23,776 bases of DNA from a virus, in IMG/VR virus record IMGVR_UViG_3300018424_000259, positions 1 through 23,776 of that record; one strand, 5' to 3'. Under the pieces are notes generated by a model, which worked only from the letters and a program-made list of their open reading frames with translations, had not been told where the DNA came from and searched no databases. The translations under genes were made by a program, and so were the position numbers. Below are positions 7,589-15,299 of the stretch, in pieces (the stretch's first letter is position 1; every line of letters starts with the position of its first letter).

Positions 7589-7815
7589 TAGAATGAACCT
7601 CCATTAATATCTAAATTCTGTGTAGCTCCTGGTGTTAATTCTAAAGTCGCATCCCACTTATTGGTTGTGGCATTGTAAACAAGAACCATGCCGTTTGATA
7701 GTGTTCCAGCATTGACGTCACTTAAACCAGAAAGAGTTCCGGCAGTATCCCCAACAATTGAAGAAACAACCTTGATTGCGTTTTGTTGACCTACTCTTAC
7801 TTTTATATCTGGCAT
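7588..7815 (-). CDS. Small fibre-associated virion protein (75 residues)
   Basis: The sequence LSGLSDVNAGTLSNGMVLVY followed by NATTNKWDATL is a short fibre-type repeat seen in many phage tail fibres (L..LSDV...dG.vLvYn..t.kW). The protein ends NLDINGGSF, like the TIDGGTF end of the next gene product. No membrane or enzyme signature is present. It is the first gene after the TATAAATA box at 7855-7862, with a leader of about 35 nt and no clear Shine-Dalgarno (weak GGTATG). Its own last codons (GGA GGT) supply the Shine-Dalgarno of the following fibre gene. It could be a mini-fibre, a fibre tip or a fibre chaperone; a virion structural role is inferred from the repeat and context. Confidence 0.78.
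   Translation of the reverse strand: MPDIKVRVGQQNAIKVVSSIVGDTAGTLSGLSDVNAGTLSNGMVLVYNATTNKWDATLELTPGATQNLDINGGSF
7598..7602 (-). promoter_or_regulatory. Shine-Dalgarno GGAGG for the 540-residue fibre gene
   Basis: GGAGG lies 9 nt before the ATG at 7588, the best Shine-Dalgarno in the window. It is formed by the Gly-Gly codons of the C-terminal INGGSF of the preceding protein, so the same bases encode protein and ribosome binding. Confidence 0.8.
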
Positions 7816-7854
7816 AAGAACATACCGATTTGGTAATTTTCAGGATCTAAAATA

Positions 7855-7862
7855 TATTTATA
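7855..7862 (-). promoter_or_regulatory. T4-type late promoter box TATAAATA before the fibre cassette
   Basis: An exact TATAAATA reads on the minus strand, followed by an AT-rich 40-nt gap to the ATG of the 75-residue gene. In T4, late promoters of this form are read by host RNA polymerase with the phage sigma-like gp55 and clamp gp45. The TAA stop of the upstream 60-residue gene is the third to fifth base of the box. It would drive the fibre, neck, gp15 and gp16 genes. Confidence 0.75.
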
Positions 7863-8040
7863 CTCCTTCTAATCCGAGTTTGGACACAACTTCTTGTTGC
7901 TTTAGAAAAAGTTTTAATGATACTTTAAGCATTGCTTTCAATTCGTTAATATCATTACAATCATCAACCATTCTAGATTGTTTTTCATATTCGAACAGTT
8001 TGTTCATAGATTCCAAAGAAATTTCTTCAGGATTTATCAT
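7858..8040 (-). CDS. Conserved small helical protein (60 residues), unknown function
   Basis: The protein starts MINPEEISLESMNKLFEYEK and is largely helical with acidic patches (DDCNDINELKAMLKVSLKLF). It ends KLGLEGV. I recall similar small proteins next to baseplate genes in cyanophages, but no function. The start overlaps the end of the 66-residue gene by 14 nt, and a GGAG Shine-Dalgarno at 8048-8051 with 7-nt spacing supports it. The stop codon lies inside the late promoter at 7855-7862. It is probably made with the 66-residue protein and may act with it, for example as an assembly factor, but this is inference. Confidence 0.75.
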   Translation of the reverse strand: MINPEEISLESMNKLFEYEKQSRMVDDCNDINELKAMLKVSLKLFLKQQEVVSKLGLEGV

Positions 8041-8227
8041 TGATTAACTCCATGAGTAGGTTTTTTATCACTTGAACGTCTTTTTTTAATTCACTAATTT
8101 CATCTTTTTGTTTTTGACGTTCTTTTTTCATTCTAATATACTGATTATATTCGTAAGTATCACAATTGACTATTGCCCCTGTTTTTTCGTCACGGAAAAG
8201 ATTACTATGTCCTTCAATTGGTATCAT
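8027..8227 (-). CDS. Conserved small protein with C-terminal coiled coil (66 residues), unknown function
   Basis: The N-terminal half, MIPIEGHSNLFRDEKTGAIV followed by NCDTYEYNQYIRMK, is a pattern I recognise from many marine T4-like phages, where it is annotated as hypothetical. The C-terminal half from residue 34 is a charged coiled coil (KDEISELKKDVQVIKNLLME). The start overlaps the stop of the 2357-residue gene (ATGA), with GAGGG at 8241-8245 about 13 nt upstream. It overlaps the following 60-residue gene by 14 nt. Its fixed place between a giant baseplate-type gene and the fibre cassette suggests a small virion or assembly component. No enzymatic motif is present. Confidence 0.8.
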   Translation of the reverse strand: MIPIEGHSNLFRDEKTGAIVNCDTYEYNQYIRMKKERQKQKDEISELKKDVQVIKNLLMELINDKS

Positions 8228-11200
8228 GCTAGTGCAATTGCCCTCATATCACGGAATTTTGTAGTGTATGCTTCATTTGTTCCACTCATTACGATTTTGA
8301 TTGCAAATCCAGAAAATTCTGGTAACTCATCGGCAGTAAATTGATACTCGATGAATTCATTGTCTTCACTTGCTTTTACGTAAACATCTGGTAGACCATT
8401 ATTTAAGGAAGTATCAATCACGGTATCTCCAATACCATCACCATCAATATCCTTTAGATTACTGTAACCAGGGAATAGTTCATAGGATTGTTCAACCTCA
8501 CTAGAATCTGGTCTAACCAGTTTATAAAGAACTCTAAAATCACTTGAAGAATTTCTATAAGATGTAAGAACAACTTTCAATGAAGTTGCTGGTTTTTGTA
8601 AATTAACTGTGTTTGAAATGTAAACAGAAGAATGTGGATCATTTGAAATTTGATTCGATCTAGAATCGGTTACATAGTTTTCAATTGGATTGTTAAGTCT
8701 ATTTCTAGCAAATACAAATGTTGCTGCCTCAGTTAAATCAATAACTGGTGAAAGATTTTTGTTCGATGACTCCATCCTTACACCTAGTGTCAATGACTTG
8801 CTCTTTGGTAAAGATGTTAGTCTATTGACTTCATTAACTCTTGAGCAAACAATTCTTGGTGATGATAATGTATTAACTTTGTTAAGTGCAACAGATTCAT
8901 ATCCTTGGTCTAAGAAAGATTCTTCACTACCACCAGAACTTGTTCCAGAAACTGTTCTCAATGTTGCAGAAACACTAGTATTTTCAGGATTTAGTACATT
9001 AAAGTATGGGATTACTTCATTGTACTGAATATTCTGCGTTGCTCTTCCATTCGAACCACCGAAAGATCCTTCATTATTGAAACTTAATAAGTCCGCACCA
9101 GAATTTTTACCCGCAGGTCTAACAAATTCAAGGTGATATGTGTCAATTTCTCTAGATGCAACTAAAGTTTGGTTAGTTGGCATTGTATGAGAATTATTAA
9201 TTCTGGTTAGTGAAACACCATTCAATTCATATTTTCTAACAATGTCACCAACCGCATGATTACGAACCGTCGATTCATTTTCACCGCGAGCAACAATGGT
9301 AACCGAACCAACATTAACTGCATTATATGAAATAATCTCATCATTTATTAGTACATATCCTGGGTTTGAACCAGAAACTGCAGTTCCTTCAAAGGTCGAA
9401 AAGTCCGAAGTACTTCCAACAGATATTGTTGTATTTGTTGATGTGACTGATGCAGTTAATGTAGTTGATTGGGTGTCTGGTAAAATTCCACTAACATTCA
9501 CAATATTGCTATTGGAATGCATACCGTGATTGTAATGACTTACTTCAAATACATTTCCATTATAAAGATCATTAGGAACAGAAGATGTTCCCCTGACAGT
9601 GGTTCCAGACATTGAAACCAAAGTGTTTCCACTATAATACGATAGTGTTTGGTTTTGTCCAAATGCTTCACCACTAACATTTGTCAAATATAGAGTATCA
9701 ATATTTGGAACCGATGTAACAGAAATCAATGCATTTCTTCCAGCACCACCAACGGAACTGGTTGTAATACCAAGCAAGTCACCAACCTTATATCCATTAC
9801 CGGTTGATGCAAGAGAAACGTTAGTTACTGTATTTCCAGAAACTGTGATATCTGCAGTTGCACCAGAACCATTACCATTAATTGTGTAAAGTGGAACTGC
9901 CGTGAACGAACCATTTGAATAACCAACACCAACGGTACTGATACCAACTGTATTAATATTTCCACCAGTTGCTTCAATATAACCAGTATTTGAACCTTCT
10001 GCAACTTTTACACCCGTTGTCAATATACTATTAAGTGCATAACTAGTTGACATACCTACCGTTAATTTTCTTGGTAGTGTCTTTATTGGATTATTAGTTA
10101 GTTTTGGTAGATTTACATCAGCTGATGCATATGTACTTCCAATCGAAATAGATGGATTGTTGAAATATGCCACACCAGAAGTAGAAATAAACTCTGCCTT
10201 ATAGAGTTTAAACTTCAGATCCTCAGAAATAGTAGGTGACCAAACAGAACCATTTTGTGGTTTAAACAAATTACCACCAGTATACTGATTTGAATAAATT
10301 ACCTGATCCGCATTTGGATAGGACTGTGTATCTACAGTTGCTTTATTCGTTTCACCAACCCAAACTTCGTAGTCATCTGAAGATGGGCAGATTAAAGTTA
10401 ATGCATATTGCTTGTTTGGTTGCAAATATAGTGGTGAAGGTAATGTTACTTGAGTTGCAACTGATCCATCAGTAGAAGTTTTAACATCCGAAGGTAGTAA
10501 ACCAACTCTTGCAAAATTTTGAGTTAATTTATCTTTTGGTGTTCCTCCAATATCAGTTTCTCTAATCTCAACAAATACCTTTTCACTAGTATCTTTTGAT
10601 TTAAAGAATAAATCAATTTTTGTCAAGAATCCACCAACATTATCACTTCTAAATGTTTGACTCAATGGATCTCTTCTTAGTGCATTTAAAGGAAGAGCAG
10701 TTGGGGTTCTTCTGATTGAAACATTTTCAGTATAAACTTCTGGATTAATAACTCCCAGACTATAGAATGATGTTTGAGAGAAATTAATTGATGTTCCCGA
10801 AGAATTTGAAGAACTAGTTGTCAATTTAAATGACTTAGTTCCTTTTTTGAAGGTTGTAGAAGGCGCTGGTGAAGCAAGAGGATTTCTAATGAATAAGCAA
10901 CCAATCAAATCTCCAACCGTATCTGATGTAAGTGATTGTTTTGAAACTGTTGCCTGAGCAGAACTAGTTTCTCCAACCAAAGTCATATCACTAACAACAT
11001 ATCCATAAAATCTTCCCTCAGAGTCATCTGCCAAGGAGAAAGTATCAATGTTTATTAATGCTGCAGAAGAGGAATATGTTGTAGCAATATCTAGTGAAGG
11101 TGAATATGGATTCTTATCATAAGTTTTTGTGGGACTCAGATAAGGACCATACTTATGATTTGCATTTGCTAGTCTAAATGCCGCAACTTTCACGCCATCT

Positions 11201-14200
11201 TGATATCCATAAACAGTCTCTCCTGCCTGGAATGCACCACTACTCATCGTTACTTGTAAAAGTTTTGGAATTACATCAATATTTGAACTACCACCAAAGA
11301 ATGAGTAGTGATTAGTTGATGGTTTTAATCCACTTGCTTCAAATTGAATGTTTCTTGATCTTAATTTATTGTTGATTTCAGAACTAGTGACTAGATTTGA
11401 GATGTAGGTATTTTCCCAATTGCTTTGAGACCTTACAATTCCACCAGATTGAACATTTAATGTTCTTACCCATGTGTCAGAAGATGGTGTTAACTTTATG
11501 TTACCATTATAATTTTCGACTCCGAATGGATTGATTTTTTGACTCTTAGTTGCAAATGTCTGTTTAATATCACCCCACTCAACGGAGGAATAGTTTAGAG
11601 TTACCAAATCTCCAGTCTTTTTGATATTTGGATCTAAAAGAGTAAAGTCTGAAGAGAAATCAAGAGTATTAATATCTTGATTTGATGATGGAGAAATTTG
11701 TGACTTTAATGAGTAGAATGCTAAATCAGATCTTAACTCAGTACTGGAAATATCAACCGTAGAATTTGCATCTGGATTTTCAGTATCAATAAATCCAGTT
11801 CCTTTAAAATTATCTACAAAAAATCCTGATTTGAATCTGCTCAGTCCATCGGTATCTTGAACCTGTAAAGTTTTGGTATCAAGTTCGAGGAGAGTTAGTG
11901 ATGTGAGTTCTTCTACGGTTTCAAGTCTATCTTCGATATTACGAAGATCTTGCATCGTATATCTCTTGTTGTTGACAAGTCTAACATTGACATCATCTGG
12001 ATTATACAAGTATGCTGGAAGTTCTAGTGTTGCCAGGTCCATAGAATTATCCACTGTTCCTGGTTCAACAGGATTTTGTGAGGCAACACCTTTTACAACA
12101 GAAATATTACCGTTTTTATTCAAAACGATTTTATCAATTCTAGGAAGATAATATGAATATCCTACAATGGAACTTTCATTTGGTGAAACAACCAGTGTTG
12201 GATTTGAACCAGCAGAACTAAAATCTCTACTTCCAAATGAAAATGGAGAGGATGTAGTTGAATTAAATGGTGCGACTCTAGGTCTAAAGTCTAAAACATC
12301 TGTTGCTCTTGTATTATTCTTGAGGAGAGGAATATCGGATGTGTATCTTTCTTCTCCATAACTATTAACACTGAATACATCACCACTATCTGCTGATGGA
12401 ACTGTGTAGTAATCGTATACAACTAATAGTCTTCTAGATGGAATATATGAATCAGATCTTCTAACAATTCTCGAATAGTCATAATATTGTTCTCTTTGAC
12501 CTTTGTCCAACTTATAATCTTGTGTTTTATCCGTGTAATTTCCTTTTCCAACAGATAAAATTGAAGATCTAATATTAGATTCTTGGAAAACTACTGATTC
12601 ATTTGGTGAAAATCTATTTGAGTTGAGATAAACAAATTCAACTTTTGTTGATGATACTCTATTAACTACCTGAGCAACAGCACCATTACCCTCCCCGATA
12701 ATTTTTTCACCAACAATAGAAGCAGTGTTTAGATTCAGACCAGATGCAAATGTTAGACTATCTAGAATAACACTTCCATTATCTAGAGATTCATATACTG
12801 CAATAACCTTGTTTACATCTGGAACATTAAGTGATATTTCCTTATCTTCTACACGCAAACCATAATAATCATTTTGCGTCATTCCATAAAGGTCTGCCGT
12901 AGATTGTGAAGCACTATTAGAAATTTCTAATTGCTGACTTCTAATATAATTTTTTAATTTATTCTGTATCGAGTTCTTTTTAACCGTTGCATTAACAAAA
13001 ACGTTACTCTGATTTGGAATCAAACCACTGAATGTTACATCGAGGGAATTTCCAGAAACAACTACTTGGTCCGAAGTCAAATTTGCAGAAGTTCCATCTT
13101 CATAGAAAATTGAATATCTATCAACTGCATATGGTTCAAAGAAAGAACTTGTGATGCCAACGTCTGTTCTATCAATCGACAATACACCATTATTATCTGT
13201 TGATTTTCCAGATGCTTGTCTTTCTACAAGAAGATTTGAACCAGAGAAAGAAACATTAGAAATATTTTTAGAATTCAAACTAGCATATAAGTGTGCCTTA
13301 TCACTATTCTTGATTGATGATGCACCGATAGAGAATGTGGTGTTAATTGTGGTTCCACTAGGAAGTGATCCATCACATACACCAGAAACATTTTCTACTG
13401 CCTCAAGTGTCATCTTAAGACCATCAGTGGAAACACCGATAACTCTATTAAAGGTTTCTACGGTTTTACCAGAAATTTGATATTTTATAATAGTATCTGT
13501 TTTAATACCAGCAAAATTTCTACCAGCACATGTTGCAATACCGGCAGCACTAATATCTAACGTATCTGTAATAGAGAAATTTTTAGGAGTCTTTGATTCG
13601 AGAACAGTATCTGCAACAAATGCCGTACTTAAACCTGTTCCACCACCAGTTCCTTGGAAAATTGACTTGATGTCCTGTGCTCCATACACATTTATCTTAG
13701 TAATAGATCTTGTAATAGACCCACCATTAATTTCAATTTCTTCACCAACAACAAAAGAACCAGAAGTTTGGTCTAGTTTGAATACTTCTCCTGCATGGGA
13801 TACGACATAACCAGAAGCACCACTATTCTTTCCTTTAAAATGTGAACCAACTGGAACTTCTGCTAGTGTTGCACTAGAACTCAAAGTTAGTTCGGTAAAG
13901 GTCTGAACATCCCAAAGATATAAGTCCCACTGATTAGCAGACTTATTAACACTATCTGCATCAGCGAGTGAGAATGAGTATACTCTTGCTCTTCCTATCT
14001 GTGTTCCAGTTGCAGATTCGGTATCTTCTTTTCTTCTATTATAAAGATCTACCGTAAAGTTATTATTAATTCCAACAACTGGAGTTCCAGAAACATTATT
14101 AACTTTTAACTTATTTCCCATCTCAAACGGGATAGATGCACTAGAAACGTTTCTAGATGATCTTGGTTTTTCTATGTCTAAAATAGAAGTTGCTGTTTTT

Positions 14201-15297
14201 TCAACATCAAAACCCTGAACATATGCTTTTCCAGGTGAAACTTTAATTGCCAGAAGATCATCCGATGGGGTATTTCCCTGCTCAGTAATCTGATTGGAGA
14301 AAAATACTCCATCAGACCCGATTCTATCATTTAATGAGTTTTCTACTTCAACATCAAATGGATCTACAGCATAATTTCCAGATTCTTCAAAAGTTCTCTT
14401 TGCAATATAATCTTTAATTTGTGAGTAGGTATTTGTATCCTGTATTTTTTTAACTACACCGTCAGTTACCCTTAAAATTTCAACAAAATCTTTATCATCA
14501 GTATCGGTTAATCTTTTCTTAGAAAGAACTGCAGAAATTTTTAGTCTATCCGCACCAGGTGCTGCATAATTAGAAAATCCTCTTGCATTATCATAAAGAC
14601 TATTATCGTCTTGTGCATCTATAATAGACTCTGTGATGAATAAACCTACTCTATATGAAGGAGTATTTGAATATTGGTCAAGTAATAATGTGTCATCATT
14701 GACATCTATAAAGTGTCCTCTTATATAATAAACACCCTGTGAAATTGAAACTGCAGATGCAGTAAATGTTGCTTCTGAATTAATTAGTGTTGCAAATGTA
14801 TCACCTGTTGGAATAGTCGTATTTCCATACGTAATATTATCTAATGCGATTAGAGTTTCACCGTCTCTAAATTGTGAAATATTAAAACTAGCATCTGCTG
14901 TGATGTATTTTACATAAATTGTATAGTCACCAGTTTCAGACTCTGTATTTTTAAGAACTTTTTGGACTATAGCGGTTAGTTGAGAAGTTTGTCCCTTAAT
15001 CTTCTTACCAACCAACTGCTCTAGATACAATCCAACACTTAATCCCACATGTGTTGGATTAATTTTAACAGCAAAATATGATGGATTATATGTAATATTT
15101 CCTGGAATTACAATGGAACCATCTTTAAAAATATGATTTGCAAAAGATTTAACTTGATTTTGGAGAATTGACTGTAAAGTTGTCAGTTCTCTTGATTGAA
15201 CTGGAAATCCGGGTTTAAAAAGAACCCTATAAAAATTACTATTGGGATCAAAATCGTCATAATATGGCGAAACATTTAAATTTGTTTTTTGTGACAT
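8224..15297 (-). CDS. Giant virion structural protein with DUF4815-type N-terminus (2357 residues)
   Basis: The N-terminus (LNVSPYYDDFDPNSNFYRVL, FKPGFPVQSRELTTLQSILQ, HIFKDGSIVIPG) is the family I know as DUF4815, typical of cyanophage virion proteins. Around the middle, RRDPLSQTFRSDNVGGFLTK followed by FVEIRETD and SPLYLQPNKQYALTLI is a recurrent cyanophage structural segment (nucleotides about 10370-10700). A GxGY repeat pair lies at about 9720-9975, and an INDEI...ARGENES...H..G module at about 9225-9470. The C-terminus is ELPEFSGFAIKIVMSGTNEA. No enzyme motif or membrane span was seen. It follows gp8 by 2 nt, where T4 has genes 9 and 10, so a baseplate or fibre-connector role is likely. 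It is several times larger than T4 gp10 (602). The start is the first ATG after the gp8 stop, and the Shine-Dalgarno is weak. Confidence 0.88.
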   Translation of the reverse strand: MSQKTNLNVSPYYDDFDPNSNFYRVLFKPGFPVQSRELTTLQSILQNQVKSFANHIFKDGSIVIPGNITYNPSYFAVKINPTHVGLSVGLYLEQLVGKKIKGQTSQLTAIVQKVLKNTESETGDYTIYVKYITADASFNISQFRDGETLIALDNITYGNTTIPTGDTFATLINSEATFTASAVSISQGVYYIRGHFIDVNDDTLLLDQYSNTPSYRVGLFITESIIDAQDDNSLYDNARGFSNYAAPGADRLKISAVLSKKRLTDTDDKDFVEILRVTDGVVKKIQDTNTYSQIKDYIAKRTFEESGNYAVDPFDVEVENSLNDRIGSDGVFFSNQITEQGNTPSDDLLAIKVSPGKAYVQGFDVEKTATSILDIEKPRSSRNVSSASIPFEMGNKLKVNNVSGTPVVGINNNFTVDLYNRRKEDTESATGTQIGRARVYSFSLADADSVNKSANQWDLYLWDVQTFTELTLSSSATLAEVPVGSHFKGKNSGASGYVVSHAGEVFKLDQTSGSFVVGEEIEINGGSITRSITKINVYGAQDIKSIFQGTGGGTGLSTAFVADTVLESKTPKNFSITDTLDISAAGIATCAGRNFAGIKTDTIIKYQISGKTVETFNRVIGVSTDGLKMTLEAVENVSGVCDGSLPSGTTINTTFSIGASSIKNSDKAHLYASLNSKNISNVSFSGSNLLVERQASGKSTDNNGVLSIDRTDVGITSSFFEPYAVDRYSIFYEDGTSANLTSDQVVVSGNSLDVTFSGLIPNQSNVFVNATVKKNSIQNKLKNYIRSQQLEISNSASQSTADLYGMTQNDYYGLRVEDKEISLNVPDVNKVIAVYESLDNGSVILDSLTFASGLNLNTASIVGEKIIGEGNGAVAQVVNRVSSTKVEFVYLNSNRFSPNESVVFQESNIRSSILSVGKGNYTDKTQDYKLDKGQREQYYDYSRIVRRSDSYIPSRRLLVVYDYYTVPSADSGDVFSVNSYGEERYTSDIPLLKNNTRATDVLDFRPRVAPFNSTTSSPFSFGSRDFSSAGSNPTLVVSPNESSIVGYSYYLPRIDKIVLNKNGNISVVKGVASQNPVEPGTVDNSMDLATLELPAYLYNPDDVNVRLVNNKRYTMQDLRNIEDRLETVEELTSLTLLELDTKTLQVQDTDGLSRFKSGFFVDNFKGTGFIDTENPDANSTVDISSTELRSDLAFYSLKSQISPSSNQDINTLDFSSDFTLLDPNIKKTGDLVTLNYSSVEWGDIKQTFATKSQKINPFGVENYNGNIKLTPSSDTWVRTLNVQSGGIVRSQSNWENTYISNLVTSSEINNKLRSRNIQFEASGLKPSTNHYSFFGGSSNIDVIPKLLQVTMSSGAFQAGETVYGYQDGVKVAAFRLANANHKYGPYLSPTKTYDKNPYSPSLDIATTYSSSAALINIDTFSLADDSEGRFYGYVVSDMTLVGETSSAQATVSKQSLTSDTVGDLIGCLFIRNPLASPAPSTTFKKGTKSFKLTTSSSNSSGTSINFSQTSFYSLGVINPEVYTENVSIRRTPTALPLNALRRDPLSQTFRSDNVGGFLTKIDLFFKSKDTSEKVFVEIRETDIGGTPKDKLTQNFARVGLLPSDVKTSTDGSVATQVTLPSPLYLQPNKQYALTLICPSSDDYEVWVGETNKATVDTQSYPNADQVIYSNQYTGGNLFKPQNGSVWSPTISEDLKFKLYKAEFISTSGVAYFNNPSISIGSTYASADVNLPKLTNNPIKTLPRKLTVGMSTSYALNSILTTGVKVAEGSNTGYIEATGGNINTVGISTVGVGYSNGSFTAVPLYTINGNGSGATADITVSGNTVTNVSLASTGNGYKVGDLLGITTSSVGGAGRNALISVTSVPNIDTLYLTNVSGEAFGQNQTLSYYSGNTLVSMSGTTVRGTSSVPNDLYNGNVFEVSHYNHGMHSNSNIVNVSGILPDTQSTTLTASVTSTNTTISVGSTSDFSTFEGTAVSGSNPGYVLINDEIISYNAVNVGSVTIVARGENESTVRNHAVGDIVRKYELNGVSLTRINNSHTMPTNQTLVASREIDTYHLEFVRPAGKNSGADLLSFNNEGSFGGSNGRATQNIQYNEVIPYFNVLNPENTSVSATLRTVSGTSSGGSEESFLDQGYESVALNKVNTLSSPRIVCSRVNEVNRLTSLPKSKSLTLGVRMESSNKNLSPVIDLTEAATFVFARNRLNNPIENYVTDSRSNQISNDPHSSVYISNTVNLQKPATSLKVVLTSYRNSSSDFRVLYKLVRPDSSEVEQSYELFPGYSNLKDIDGDGIGDTVIDTSLNNGLPDVYVKASEDNEFIEYQFTADELPEFSGFAIKIVMSGTNEAYTTKFRDMRAIALA
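9720..9975 (-). repeat. GxGY repeat pair in the DUF4815 giant protein
   Basis: ISTVGVGYSNGSFTAVPLYT, then NGNGSGATADITVSGNTVTN and VSLASTGNGYKVGDLLGI, reproduce the core-linker-core order of the gp14 array. Confidence 0.72.
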
Positions 15298-15299
15298 CT

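Noticed and set aside
7816-7857. A terminator hairpin in the gap before the 75-residue gene
   Set aside because: Only a trivial ACC...GGT pairing is present, with no stable stem and U-run; the gap is better explained as a promoter and leader.
8690-9028. A 112-codon plus-strand frame opposite the DUF4815 gene
   Set aside because: Antisense to a firm coding region, with no ribosome binding site or recognisable domain.
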